In this document: one piece after another, positions 49,183 through 58,344 of the stretch
Position numbering within the stretch: position 1 is the first letter of the stretch
Layout of the letters: every line of letters starts with the position of its first letter
Assembly: GCF_003606265.1 (NCBI RefSeq)
Contig: NZ_CP023671.1
Location: 1,922,001 to 1,986,000 of the forward strand
Source: Clostridium septicum
Lineage (GTDB): Bacteria; Bacillota; Clostridia; Clostridiales; Clostridiaceae
Length of the DNA: 64,000 nucleotides
Direction: 5' to 3'
Made by a program: the position numbers and the translations under genes
Notes under the pieces: model-generated
Seen by the model: only the letters and a program-made list of their open reading frames with translations
What the model was told of the DNA's origin: nothing
Databases searched by the model: none

Positions 49183-51636
49183 ATGATTTTTGGGAGGTTT
49201 ACAGAAAGGGCACATATTGTGTTAGTAGAAGCTCAAAAAGAATCGCAATATTTTAAGCATGGTTATATAGGTACAGAGCATATTCTTATTGGATTGCTTA
49301 AAGAAGGTGGGTATGCAAGGGAAGTTTTATATGAAAATGGAATAACTATTGAAAGAGTTAGAAAAATAATAGAAGATTACTTGGGATTTGGCGATGATGA
49401 TATATCAGTAGGAGAAATGCTTTTAACGCCAAGATGTAAAAGATTATTTGATGATAGTTTAATTAAAGCTAGAAATTTTAATCATAATGCAATAAGTCCT
49501 GAACACATTTTATTAGCTTTAATGGATGATGTAGAAAGTGTTGCACATACTACATTATCAAATTATAAAGTAGATTTTAAACTTCTAGAGCAAAAGCTAA
49601 ATCAATATTTATTAGGAAAAGATTTTAATGAGGTAAATCTAGAAGAAAAAAGAGAAAATAAACCTAAGAAGAAAACAGTAAAAACTCCAATGTTAAATCA
49701 ATACGGTGTTGATTTAACTTTAATGGCAAAAGAAGGAGCTTTAGATCCTGTTATAGGAAGAGAGAATGAGAATCAAAGGGTTCTAGAGATTCTATGTAGA
49801 AGGATAAAAAATAATCCTTGCCTAATAGGTGAACCAGGAGTTGGGAAGACAGCTGTAGTAGAAGGTTTAGCTCAAAGAATAGTAGATGGAAATATTCCTG
49901 AAATACTTAAAAATAAATCATTAATTTCTTTAGATTTAACATCTATGATAGCAGGAGCTAAATATAGAGGAGAATTTGAAGATAGATTAAAAAAAGTAAT
50001 GGAAGAAATTAAAAGTAGAGAAGATATAATTATATTTATAGATGAGATTCATACCATAGTTGGTGCGGGAGGAGCAGAAGGTGCTATTGATGCAGCTAAT
50101 ATACTTAAGCCAGCCTTAGCTAGGGGGGAAATAAAGTGTATAGGGGCAACTACTATAGAGGAATATAGAAAGCACATAGAAAAAGATTCAGCCTTAGAAC
50201 GAAGGTTCCAACCAGTAAGCATAGGAGAGCCTTCAAAAGAGGAAACTTTAGAAATATTAAAAGGGCTTAAAGATAAATATGAAGCACATCATATGGTAGA
50301 AATAACTGATACTGCATTGGAGTCAGCAGTACAGCTTTCAGATAGGTATATAACTGATAGATTTATGCCTGATAAGGCAATCGATTTAATTGATGAAGCC
50401 TCTGCAAAAGTTAGGATAGAGAATCTTATAGCTCCACCTAGTATAAAAGAAATAGAATTAAAGATAGAAGATATAGAAAGAGAAAAAGAAGAGGCAATAA
50501 GAGGGCAAGACTTTGAGAAAGCTGCTAATTTAAGAGATAGAGAAAATGAATTAAAGAAAGAATTTTTGGTATTAAAGGATGATTGGAAAAATCAAAGTTA
50601 TAATAATAGATGCGTAGTAAACGAAGAAAATGTAGCTAATGTAGTATCTTTATGGACCAATATACCATTAGAGAAGTTAACACAAAAAGAGTCTCAAAGA
50701 CTTTTGAATTTAGAAAAAATTCTTCAAAAAAGAGTAATTGGACAAAAAGAAGCTGTAAGAGCTGTAGCAAAAGCTGTTAAAAGGGCAAGAGTTGGATTAA
50801 AAGATCCAAATAGACCAATAGGGAGTTTTATATTTTGTGGACCAACTGGAGTTGGAAAAACAGAATTATCTAATGCATTAGCAGAAGCAATGTTTGGAAG
50901 TGAAAAAAATCTAGTTAGAATAGATATGTCTGAATACATGGAAAAACATGCTGTATCAAGGCTTATAGGATCTCCACCTGGATATGTAGGATATGATGAA
51001 GGTGGACAATTAACAGAAGCAGTAAGAAGAAATCCTTATTCAGTAATATTATTAGATGAAATAGAAAAAGCTCATCCAGATGTGTTTAACATACTGCTTC
51101 AAATTATGGAAGATGGAAGATTAACAGATGGTAAAGGTAAAATAGTAAACTTCAAGAATACTATTATAATAATGACATCTAATATAGGAGCACATACTAT
51201 AAAAAAACAAAAAACCGTAGGGTTTGAAATTAACAGAGATAAAAATGAAACTGAGTATGAAAAAATGAAAGAAAATATTATGCAAGAAATAAAGAGAGAA
51301 TTCAAGCCTGAATTCATAAATAGAATAGATGACATTATAGTTTTTCATCAGTTAGATACAGGGGATATATTAGAAATAGTGAATATAATGCTAAATAATA
51401 CTATAACAAGACTAAAAGAAAGAAAAATAACTATAAATTTAGATGATGATAGTAAAAAGTTTTTAGCAAATAAAGGTGTGGATATAAGCTATGGAGCTAG
51501 ACCGTTAAGAAGGATTATAACTAAAGAATTAGAGGATAAATTAAGTGAAGAGATGTTAAAAGGATGTATAAAAGGTGGAGATCAATTAGAAGTGTATTGT
51601 GATGGAGCATCCTTGTGTTTTAAGCATATTTCATAG
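49183..51636 (+). CDS. clpC: ClpC AAA+ unfoldase
   Basis: HSP100 ATPase that feeds substrates to ClpP. 817 residues. N domain with two Clp repeats ([16 protein letters not shown]), AAA-1 with GEPGVGKTA at about 215, an M-domain insert with the UVR motif [20 protein letters not shown]-2 with GPTGVGKTE at about 552, and the sensor GARPLRR. ATG 49183 is set by GGAGG 49171-49175. It is cotranscribed with ctsR. Without an adjacent mcsB, the arginine-kinase marking of substrates known from Bacillus may be absent or encoded elsewhere. Confidence 0.96.
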   Translation: MIFGRFTERAHIVLVEAQKESQYFKHGYIGTEHILIGLLKEGGYAREVLYENGITIERVRKIIEDYLGFGDDDISVGEMLLTPRCKRLFDDSLIKARNFNHNAISPEHILLALMDDVESVAHTTLSNYKVDFKLLEQKLNQYLLGKDFNEVNLEEKRENKPKKKTVKTPMLNQYGVDLTLMAKEGALDPVIGRENENQRVLEILCRRIKNNPCLIGEPGVGKTAVVEGLAQRIVDGNIPEILKNKSLISLDLTSMIAGAKYRGEFEDRLKKVMEEIKSREDIIIFIDEIHTIVGAGGAEGAIDAANILKPALARGEIKCIGATTIEEYRKHIEKDSALERRFQPVSIGEPSKEETLEILKGLKDKYEAHHMVEITDTALESAVQLSDRYITDRFMPDKAIDLIDEASAKVRIENLIAPPSIKEIELKIEDIEREKEEAIRGQDFEKAANLRDRENELKKEFLVLKDDWKNQSYNNRCVVNEENVANVVSLWTNIPLEKLTQKESQRLLNLEKILQKRVIGQKEAVRAVAKAVKRARVGLKDPNRPIGSFIFCGPTGVGKTELSNALAEAMFGSEKNLVRIDMSEYMEKHAVSRLIGSPPGYVGYDEGGQLTEAVRRNPYSVILLDEIEKAHPDVFNILLQIMEDGRLTDGKGKIVNFKNTIIIMTSNIGAHTIKKQKTVGFEINRDKNETEYEKMKENIMQEIKREFKPEFINRIDDIIVFHQLDTGDILEIVNIMLNNTITRLKERKITINLDDDSKKFLANKGVDISYGARPLRRIITKELEDKLSEEMLKGCIKGGDQLEVYCDGASLCFKHIS

Positions 51637-51653
51637 TAGATTATATATTTTTA

Positions 51654-51683
51654 AAAAGTGGATTTATTAAATCTACTTTTTTT
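51654..51683 (+). terminator. Terminator after clpC
   Basis: AAAAGTGGATTTA (51654-51666) pairs with TAAATCTACTTTT (51668-51680, one G-U; the loop is formed by the innermost bases), followed by a T run. Confidence 0.8.
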
Positions 51684-51900
51684 ACTTTCTAGGAAAGAAT
51701 AAAGTTTCCTAATTCCAAATTAATTAATGTTTTAGAGGAAAGTGATGTCAAAAGTAGCACTAAAAATAGGGTATTATATATGAACTTTTATATAAAATAC
51801 TTTAATAATAGGTATTAAAGTAGGTAATAATAAATTTAATTATTTATATTAAATTTATTTATTAAATAGTTTAATAATAAAAATTATTATATAAAAATAG

Positions 51901-51928
51901 TTGAAATTTAAATTTAAAATGATATAAT
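51901..51928 (+). promoter_or_regulatory. Promoter of trxB
   Basis: TTGAAA (51901-51906) and TATAAT (51923-51928) with a 16-bp spacer. It lies 42 bp before the ATG. Confidence 0.7.
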
Positions 51929-51942
51929 ATAAACAAGATTTA

Positions 51943-51957
51943 TACCCCCTAGGGGTA
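51943..51957. promoter_or_regulatory. TACCCC-CTA-GGGGTA palindrome, CsoR/CstR-like operator
   Basis: A 15-bp near-palindrome with 6-bp arms, G+C-rich in an AT-rich leader, located between the trxB promoter and its AAGGAGG. This is the form of operators bound by CsoR-family (copper or persulfide) repressors. No such regulator is encoded in the window, so the assignment is by pattern only. Confidence 0.5.
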
Positions 51958-51969
51958 AGGAGGCTTTGT

Positions 51970-52911
51970 ATGAATAAAGAAGTTAAAGAAAAAGAATTAA
52001 TTATAATTGGAGGAGGTCCGGCAGGATTAACTTCAGCTATATATGCAACAAGAGCCAAATTAGATATGTTGTTACTAGAGGATAAAATATTGGGAGGGCA
52101 AGTAAGAAACAGCTATACAATAGAGAATTATCCAGGGTTTAGAAAAGTTTCGGGTACAGAGTTATCAGATTTAATGCAACAACAAGCAGAAGAATTAGGT
52201 GCTGAAATAGATGAATTTGATGTTATAGAAAATGTTGATTTTAGTGGTAAAGATAAAATTGTAGAAACTGGAGATTATATATATAAAGCAAAAGCTATAA
52301 TAATTGCTACAGGCGCAAGTCCTAAAAAATTACCAATTAATAATGAAGGAAAGCTTTCAGGAAAAGGAATCCATTATTGTGCAGTATGTGATGGAGCGAT
52401 GTATGAAGGGAAAGTAGTTGCTGTTGTAGGTGGCGGAAATGCGGCTTTAGAAGAAGCAATATTCTTAACTAAATTTGCTGAAAAGGTAATTATGATAAGA
52501 AGACATGATTATTTTAATGGAGAAAAAGCTACTATAGAAGAAGTTAAAAATAATCCTAAAATAGAAATTATGTTTAATTATGATTTAGTTGAAGCATATG
52601 GTGAAAACTTTTTAGAGAAAGCTAAAATTAAAAATACCAAGACAGGTGAAGAAAAAGAAATTAATTTAGATGCTATCTTTGGATTTATAGGAACAGAACC
52701 TAAAACAGAGATGTTTAAAGAGTATATAAATCTAACTCCAAATGGATATATTATAACTGATGAAAGAATGAGAACAAATATAAAAGGGGTATATGCAGCA
52801 GGAGATGTTAGAGATAAGCAATTTAGACAAATAACAACTGCAGTATCAGATGGAACAATTGCAGCTTTAGACTCAGAAAAATATATTATAGAAAGAAGAA
52901 AGGATGTTTAA
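51970..52911 (+). CDS. trxB: Thioredoxin reductase-like flavoprotein
   Basis: A FAD/NAD(P)H disulfide reductase. 313 residues. FAD-binding GGGPAGLTSAIY, redox Cys137-x-x-Cys140 in CAVCDGAM, NAD(P)-binding GGGNAALEEA and the C-terminal AAGDVRDKQFRQITTA. The AAGGAGG start is clear. The next gene, with 1 bp between them, encodes a glutaredoxin-like protein rather than thioredoxin. This recalls the C. pasteurianum Cp34-Cp9 pair (thioredoxin-reductase-like plus glutaredoxin-like). So it may serve that partner rather than classical thioredoxin. Confidence 0.93.
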   Translation: MNKEVKEKELIIIGGGPAGLTSAIYATRAKLDMLLLEDKILGGQVRNSYTIENYPGFRKVSGTELSDLMQQQAEELGAEIDEFDVIENVDFSGKDKIVETGDYIYKAKAIIIATGASPKKLPINNEGKLSGKGIHYCAVCDGAMYEGKVVAVVGGGNAALEEAIFLTKFAEKVIMIRRHDYFNGEKATIEEVKNNPKIEIMFNYDLVEAYGENFLEKAKIKNTKTGEEKEINLDAIFGFIGTEPKTEMFKEYINLTPNGYIITDERMRTNIKGVYAAGDVRDKQFRQITTAVSDGTIAALDSEKYIIERRKDV

Positions 52912-52912
52912 A

Positions 52913-53140
52913 ATGATAAAGATTTATTCAACATCTTGGTGTCCAGGATGTATTAAAGCAAAAAGATTTTTTGATATGAAAGGTTGGAAGTACGAGGAAA
53001 TAAATGTAGCTGATAGACATGAAGATAGAGAAGAAGTATTTAAAGTTTCAGGACAAAGAACAGTACCAGTAGTAGATGTAAATGGAGAAATAATAGTAGG
53101 ATTTGATAAGAAGGCTATTGAAGCAGCTTTTAATAAATAA
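52913..53140 (+). CDS. Glutaredoxin-like protein, CPGC type
   Basis: A 75-residue redoxin with active site WCPGC (YSTSWCPGCIKAKRF), TVPVVD cis-Pro and GFDKKAIE end: glutaredoxin/NrdH fold. ATG 52913 is used; an earlier Met would lie inside trxB. It is 1 bp after trxB, so it is the likely redox partner of that reductase. A second paralogue is on the minus strand at 54681. Confidence 0.92.
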   Translation: MIKIYSTSWCPGCIKAKRFFDMKGWKYEEINVADRHEDREEVFKVSGQRTVPVVDVNGEIIVGFDKKAIEAAFNK

Positions 53141-53177
53141 TATTTCCTAACTATTCACTAAGAAAGGAAGTGAATAA

Positions 53178-54641
53178 ATGTTTAGTTGTATAAAAGATAA
53201 AGAAAGAACATTCAGAAATCTTATTAATGGTGAGTGGGTTAACAATAAAGAATGTAAATTCATAGAAATATATTCCCCTATTAATAAAGAATTGGTTGGA
53301 AGAGTACCAGCAATGACTAAAGAAGAAGTAGACTTTGCAATTAAAAGTGCAAAAGAGGCTCAGAAAAAATGGAAAGATATAACCGTAAATGAAAGAGCAG
53401 ATATCCTATATAGAGCATCAGATATTCTAGAAGAGAGAAAAGATGAATTAATTGACATATTAGTAAAAGAAATAGCAAAGGATAGAAAAAGTGCAGAATC
53501 TGAAATATTAAGAACTGCAGATTACATAAGATTTACAGCGGATACAGCTAAGAATGTTTCAGGAGAAAGTATACCAGGAGATAGTTTTCCAGGATTTAAA
53601 AGAAATAAGATATCGGTTGTAACAAGAGAACCTTTAGGGGTAGTTTTAGCTATCTCGCCGTTTAATTATCCTATAAACTTAGCAGCATCTAAATTAGCGC
53701 CAGCTTTAGTAGCAGGAAATTCAGTAGTTTTAAAGCCTGCAACACAAGGAAGTTTATGCGGATTATATCTTGCAAAAGTTTTTGAACAGGCTGGAATTCC
53801 GGCTGGAGTATTAAATACAATAACAGGTAGAGGTAGTGAAATTGGAGATTATATTGTAACTCATCCAGAAATAGATTTCATAAACTTTACAGGTAGTACA
53901 GAAATCGGTACGAGAATATCACGTATAACAACTATGGTTCCGTTATTAATGGAATTGGGAGGAAAAGATGCAGCAATAGTTTTAGAAGATGCAGATTTAG
54001 AATTAGCAGCAAGTAATATAGTAGCAGGTGGTTATTCATACTCTGGTCAAAGATGTACTGCTGTTAAAAGAATACTAGTAATGGATAAAGTTGCAGATAA
54101 ATTAGTTGAGAAGCTAAAAGAAAAAATAGATAAGTTAAAAGTGGGAAATCCTTTAGATAGTGATGTTGATATAGTACCCTTAATAGATACTAAAGCAGCA
54201 GATTTTGTTTGGGATTTAATAGAAGATGCAAGAGAAAAAGGGGCATATTTGGTTAGCGGTGGAACTAGAGAGGGAAATTTAATATATCCAACACTTTTTG
54301 ATCATGTAACTACAGACATGAGATTGGCTTGGGAGGAACCATTTGGTCCAGTACTTCCAATAATAAGAGTTAAAGATAAAGATATGGCTATAGAGATTGC
54401 TAATAAGTCAGAGTATGGTTTACAATCATCAGTATTTACGGAAAATATAAATGAAGCTTTTTATGTTGCAAATAGATTAGAAGTGGGAACAGTTCAAGTT
54501 AATAATAAAACTGAAAGAGGTCCTGATCATTTTCCATTCCTTGGAGTAAAGGCCTCAGGTATTGGAACACAAGGTATAAGATATTCAATTGAATCTATGT
54601 CAAGACCTAAAGCAACCGTAATAAATTTAATACAAAAATAA
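53178..54641 (+). CDS. gapN: Non-phosphorylating NADP-dependent glyceraldehyde-3-phosphate dehydrogenase
   Basis: Oxidises glyceraldehyde 3-phosphate directly to 3-phosphoglycerate, giving NADPH without ATP. 487 residues, aldehyde dehydrogenase fold: Asn in SPFNYPINL, general base Glu in MELGGKDAAIV, nucleophile Cys293 in SGQRCTAV. The C-terminal KTERGPDHFPFLGVKASGIG is GapN-specific. AAGGAAGTG is upstream. There is no terminator between it and the glutaredoxin gene, so it may be in the trxB operon. Confidence 0.93.
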   Translation: MFSCIKDKERTFRNLINGEWVNNKECKFIEIYSPINKELVGRVPAMTKEEVDFAIKSAKEAQKKWKDITVNERADILYRASDILEERKDELIDILVKEIAKDRKSAESEILRTADYIRFTADTAKNVSGESIPGDSFPGFKRNKISVVTREPLGVVLAISPFNYPINLAASKLAPALVAGNSVVLKPATQGSLCGLYLAKVFEQAGIPAGVLNTITGRGSEIGDYIVTHPEIDFINFTGSTEIGTRISRITTMVPLLMELGGKDAAIVLEDADLELAASNIVAGGYSYSGQRCTAVKRILVMDKVADKLVEKLKEKIDKLKVGNPLDSDVDIVPLIDTKAADFVWDLIEDAREKGAYLVSGGTREGNLIYPTLFDHVTTDMRLAWEEPFGPVLPIIRVKDKDMAIEIANKSEYGLQSSVFTENINEAFYVANRLEVGTVQVNNKTERGPDHFPFLGVKASGIGTQGIRYSIESMSRPKATVINLIQK

Positions 54642-54681
54642 CGAAAAAATACCATTGGATAATCCAATGGTACTTTTTCGT
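54642..54681. terminator. Bidirectional terminator between gapN and the second glutaredoxin
   Basis: TACCATTGGA (54650-54659) pairs with TCCAATGGTA (54663-54672); outer A and T tracts extend the stem. Confidence 0.9.
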
Positions 54682-54908
54682 TATTTTTGAAGAGCTAAAT
54701 CTATAGCTTTTTTATCAAAACCAATTATTATTTCTCCATTTATATCTAAAACAGGAACTCCCATTTGTTTTGATTTTTTTATCATTTCTTCACGAGCAGT
54801 CATATCATCCTGAACGTTTAGTTCTTCAAAAGAAATATTTTTTGATTGTAAATAACTTTTAGCCTTGACACACCATGGACAAGCGCTAGTTGAATAAACT
54901 TTAATCAT
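54681..54908 (-). CDS. Glutaredoxin-like protein, CPWC type
   Basis: A 75-residue redoxin close to the one at 52913. It has ACPWC in place of WCPGC, a VPVLD cis-Pro and the same GFDKKAID end. The start ATG at 54908 has AGAGGTG before it; a GTG at 54917 overlaps that site. It is read convergently towards gapN. The different active-site dipeptide (PW in place of PG) suggests a different redox potential or partner. Confidence 0.92.
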   Translation of the reverse strand: MIKVYSTSACPWCVKAKSYLQSKNISFEELNVQDDMTAREEMIKKSKQMGVPVLDINGEIIIGFDKKAIDLALQK

Positions 54909-55011
54909 AAATTTCACCTCTATAATAATAAGTGTTAATTGATATTTATTTTACAATAAATAAATAATATTTACAACAAAATAAATATGAAATATTAAAA
55001 TGAAATTTGTT

Positions 55012-55043
55012 CTATGATATTATATGAAGGTATAATATCATAG
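55012..55043. repeat. Perfect 13-bp inverted repeat
   Basis: CTATGATATTATA (55012-55024) is fully complementary to TATAATATCATAG (55031-55043), with a 6-bp loop. It is ten bases beyond the stop of the small minus-strand ORF. There is no strong T-run, so it could be a weak terminator or a protein site. Confidence 0.6.
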
Positions 55044-55053
55044 AAGAAATAAG

Positions 55054-55302
55054 TTATTTAATAACATTGTTGTTGTCTAAATTAGAGTTTAATACCATGT
55101 TATCAAGAGAATTTTGAACATAAATACTAGAAAGATTTTCAGATAAATTTTTCTGAGTATTTTCTTTAAGTATATTTTTAGAGGTAATGTTTGAGAATAA
55201 ATTCTTATTAATCAAAATATCATCTCCCTTAGACTTAATAAGATTATTTTTTCCAAATTTCTCTTTTTTATTCAAAAATAAATTTATAACTGGTCTAGAC
55301 AT
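55054..55302 (-). CDS. Small Asn-rich ORF of doubtful status
   Basis: An 82-residue frame, rich in Asn, Leu and Lys, with no TM helix, no Cys and no known motif. The sequence is low in complexity. There is no ribosome-binding site before the ATG at 55302. It lies divergent from nagR, with an inverted repeat just downstream of its stop. It could be a small sporulation or unknown gene, or a chance frame in AT-rich DNA. Confidence 0.25.
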   Translation of the reverse strand: MSRPVINLFLNKKEKFGKNNLIKSKGDDILINKNLFSNITSKNILKENTQKNLSENLSSIYVQNSLDNMVLNSNLDNNNVIK

Positions 55303-55343
55303 CTATAACAATTTTGAATATAATAATATCAGGAGGATTAATT

Positions 55344-56066
55344 ATGATAGATAAAAACAGTCCAATACCAGTTTACTATCAACTAAAAAATGATTTAATA
55401 TCAAAAATAGCTGAGGGTGTATGGAAGCCGGGTGAATGTATAGCTAGTGAAAGAGAGTTATGTGAAATATATGGTGTAAGTAGAATGACCATTAGACAAG
55501 CGATTGGAGAACTAGTTCAAGAGGGAATACTTTTAAGAATAAAAGGAAAAGGAACCTTTGTATGTGAGCCTACAGTTAAGCAACAAGATATGATGAGTTT
55601 TACAGAAATTATTAAACAAACTGGAAGAAAGTTGAAGACTGAGATAATAGAATTTAAAAAAGTTAACACTCCGGAAAATTTAACGGATACATTTGAATTA
55701 GATGAATTATATAAAATAAATAGAAAGCGTATTGTAGATGGTGAATGTATAGCTATAGAAACGGTTTATATACCGGTAGATTATTGTGGTTATATAGATG
55801 AAAATATGCTAGAGGGATCTTTATATAAAATACTTGAGGATTTCGGATATTCAGTAGATTATTCCACTTCATCTATTGCATCTATTATTATTAATGAGGA
55901 ATTAAAGAGTTTATTTTGTGTAAAAAATGATGTGCCGTTATTAAAAGTAATAGGAAAAACTTTTACTCAAAGTGGGAAAATACTTTTTGTAGAAGAAGCA
56001 ATTTATAGATCAGATAAATTTTTATTGCAAGTTAATATATCGAGAAGAGAGGGGAAAATGCGATGA
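55344..56066 (+). CDS. nagR: GntR-family (HutC/UTRA) regulator, NagR-like
   Basis: A 240-residue repressor of the GntR/HutC type. N-terminal winged HTH (about 1-70) with YQLKNDLISKIAEGVWKPGE and SRMTIRQAIGELVQEG, then a C-terminal UTRA effector domain (about 90-235). UTRA domains of NagR/YvoA bind amino-sugar phosphates. ATG 55344 follows AGGAGG at 55331-55336. Its stop overlaps the nagB start (ATGA), so the two are coupled and nagR probably responds to glucosamine phosphate. No nagA is next to it. Confidence 0.88.
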   Translation: MIDKNSPIPVYYQLKNDLISKIAEGVWKPGECIASERELCEIYGVSRMTIRQAIGELVQEGILLRIKGKGTFVCEPTVKQQDMMSFTEIIKQTGRKLKTEIIEFKKVNTPENLTDTFELDELYKINRKRIVDGECIAIETVYIPVDYCGYIDENMLEGSLYKILEDFGYSVDYSTSSIASIIINEELKSLFCVKNDVPLLKVIGKTFTQSGKILFVEEAIYRSDKFLLQVNISRREGKMR

Positions 56067-56794
56067 AGTTAATAGTTACAAAAAATTATGAAGAATTAAG
56101 TAAGGTAGCAGCTAAAGAGATGGCTGATATAATAAAGAGTAATCCTAAAGCTGTTTTAGGATTAGCAACTGGTGGATCACCAATTGGTATGTATAAAGAG
56201 TTAATAAGAATGAATAAAGAAAGTGAAATAGATTTTTCACAAATTACAACTGTTAATTTAGATGAGTATGTTGGATTATCAGGGGAGCATAATCAAAGTT
56301 ACAGATATTTTATGAATGAAAATTTATTCAACCATATTAATATAAACAAAGAAAATACTTTTGTACCAAATGGTTTAGCAGAAAATATTGAAGAAGAATG
56401 TCAAAATTATGATAAAAAGATAGCAGAATTAGGTGGAACAGATGTACAGTTATTAGGAATTGGAAATAATGGACATATAGCATTTAATGAGCCTGATAAT
56501 TTCTTGGTAGCAGGTACTCATTTGACAAATTTAACTCAAAATACAATTGAAGCAAATGCAAGATTCTTTGATTCAATTGATGAAGTTCCAACTACAGCTT
56601 TAACTATGGGATTAGGTGGAATAATGAAATCTAAAAAAATTATAGTTATAGCTAGTGGTAAAGGAAAGGCTGAAGCTGTAAAAGAAATGTTAAGCGGAAA
56701 AATAAATACTAATATGCCTGCATCAATGTTACAAATGCATAAAGATGTTATATTAATTATTGATGAAGATGCAGCTAGTTTATTAAATAAATAA
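56063..56794 (+). CDS. nagB: Glucosamine-6-phosphate deaminase
   Basis: Converts GlcN6P to fructose 6-phosphate and ammonia, the entry of amino sugars into glycolysis. 243 residues: LGLATGGSPIGMYKELIR, NLDEYVGL and GIGNNGHIAFNEP are diagnostic. The NagB-branch end is as usual. It overlaps nagR by four bases. Downstream there is a terminator at 56821. Confidence 0.96.
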   Translation: MKLIVTKNYEELSKVAAKEMADIIKSNPKAVLGLATGGSPIGMYKELIRMNKESEIDFSQITTVNLDEYVGLSGEHNQSYRYFMNENLFNHININKENTFVPNGLAENIEEECQNYDKKIAELGGTDVQLLGIGNNGHIAFNEPDNFLVAGTHLTNLTQNTIEANARFFDSIDEVPTTALTMGLGGIMKSKKIIVIASGKGKAEAVKEMLSGKINTNMPASMLQMHKDVILIIDEDAASLLNK

Positions 56795-56820
56795 TATTTT
56801 TGGAATATAAAATTGTGTTT

Positions 56821-56852
56821 AAAGGAATTATTAAGATAATAATTCCTTTTTT
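56821..56852 (+). terminator. Terminator after nagB
   Basis: AAAGGAATTATTA (56821-56833) pairs with TAATAATTCCTTT (56837-56849), followed by T. Confidence 0.88.
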
Positions 56853-56960
56853 ATTTGCAAAATGTTTTTTATAAATTTATTATGATATATAATAATATAG
56901 TTAAATTAAGTATTTAAAATGATTTACGATAAAATAAAAGTAAGAATGGTAGGTATATTT

Positions 56961-58328
56961 ATGGCTAAAATTAAATCCATATTTGTCTGTCAAGAGTGCG
57001 GGTATGAATCATTAAAGTGGTTGGGAAAATGTCCTGACTGCAATAAATGGAATACCATGGTAGAAGAAGTCAAGAATACACAAAAAGAACAAAAATCAAA
57101 AATAAACACAATAAAGGTTTTAGGTAGTATGCCTAAGAATATACAAGAGATAAAATCTGGAGAAAAGGAAAGATTTAATACTGGTTTAAAAGAGTTAAAT
57201 AGAGTTTTAGGTGGAGGATTAGTTAAGGGATCACTTACTCTAATTTCAGGAGATCCTGGAATAGGAAAATCCACATTATTATTGCAGACAGCAAATAACA
57301 TTGCTAAAAACTATGGCAAAGTACTATATGTTTCAGGAGAAGAATCAGAGGAGCAGATAAAGATAAGAGGAGATAGGTTAGGAGTAAATGAAAATAATCT
57401 ATATGTGCTATCAGAAACTAACTTAGACTTAATAGAAGGATATATAAATGAGTTAAATCCTGTTTTTGTAATAATAGACTCTATTCAGACTGTATATAAA
57501 GAAGCAGTAACTTCAGCACCAGGTAGTGTCTCACAAGTAAAAGAATGTTCAAACGCCATAATGAGAATTGGAAAAAGCAAGAATATACCTTTATTTATAG
57601 TAGCTCATGTTACAAAGCAAGGGGAACTTGCTGGACCTAGAGTTTTAGAACATATGGTTGATACGGTTCTGTATTTTGAAGGAGAGAGAACGGAAGAGTT
57701 TAGGGTTCTAAGAACTATGAAAAATCGTTTTGGAACAACTAGTGAAATTGGTGTTTTTGAAATGGTAGAAGAAGGTTTGAAGGAAATATACGATCCATCT
57801 AGAATATTCTTAGAAGATACTAACTTTAATCAAGAAGGATCTGCCGTAATAGGACTTATGGAAGGAACTAGACCCATACTTGTAGAAATGCAGGCTCTTG
57901 TAAGTGAAACTAATATGCATATGGCTAGTAGAACTGCTGTTGGAATAGATAATCAAAGACTTAGATTAATGCTAGCTGTTTTAGAAAAAAAACTAAAAGC
58001 ACCATTCTTTAAATATGATGTATATGTTAACGTAGTTGGTGGATTGAATTTAGATGGAACAACAGGAGATTTAGGATTGGCTCTAGCTTTATTATCTAGT
58101 TTGAAAAATACTGGTTTTAAATTAGAAAGAGCAGTAATAATTGGAGAAGTAGGATTAACTGGAGAAATAAGACCTATAGCATCATGTGACAGATTAATTA
58201 AAGAAGCAGAAAAAATGGGATTTAAAAATGCTATAATTCCAAATAGAAATAAAGATAAAGTAACTAGTAATGAAATTAATATTATAGGAGTAAGTAATAT
58301 AAGAGAAGCAATTAATAAGATATTCTAG
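56961..58328 (+). CDS. radA: DNA repair protein RadA (Sms)
   Basis: A RecA-like helicase that promotes branch migration in recombination. 455 residues. The N-terminal zinc finger [18 protein letters not shown], Walker [10 protein letters not shown], the RadA-specific KNRFG motif ([11 protein letters not shown]) and a C-terminal Lon-protease-like domain. ATG 56961 marks the zinc finger, but its ribosome-binding site is weak (TAGGT); an upstream extension to 56919 is unlikely. It is followed by disA 16 bp on, as in B. subtilis. Confidence 0.97.
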   Translation: MAKIKSIFVCQECGYESLKWLGKCPDCNKWNTMVEEVKNTQKEQKSKINTIKVLGSMPKNIQEIKSGEKERFNTGLKELNRVLGGGLVKGSLTLISGDPGIGKSTLLLQTANNIAKNYGKVLYVSGEESEEQIKIRGDRLGVNENNLYVLSETNLDLIEGYINELNPVFVIIDSIQTVYKEAVTSAPGSVSQVKECSNAIMRIGKSKNIPLFIVAHVTKQGELAGPRVLEHMVDTVLYFEGERTEEFRVLRTMKNRFGTTSEIGVFEMVEEGLKEIYDPSRIFLEDTNFNQEGSAVIGLMEGTRPILVEMQALVSETNMHMASRTAVGIDNQRLRLMLAVLEKKLKAPFFKYDVYVNVVGGLNLDGTTGDLGLALALLSSLKNTGFKLERAVIIGEVGLTGEIRPIASCDRLIKEAEKMGFKNAIIPNRNKDKVTSNEINIIGVSNIREAINKIF

Positions 58329-58344
58329 TAAATCAGGTGAGTGT

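Larger units (their letters stand above)
51684..51969. other. Upstream region of trxB
   Basis: About 285 bp of AT-rich sequence with no gene. It holds the trxB promoter at 51901-51928 and the palindrome at 51943-51957. Confidence 0.6.
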
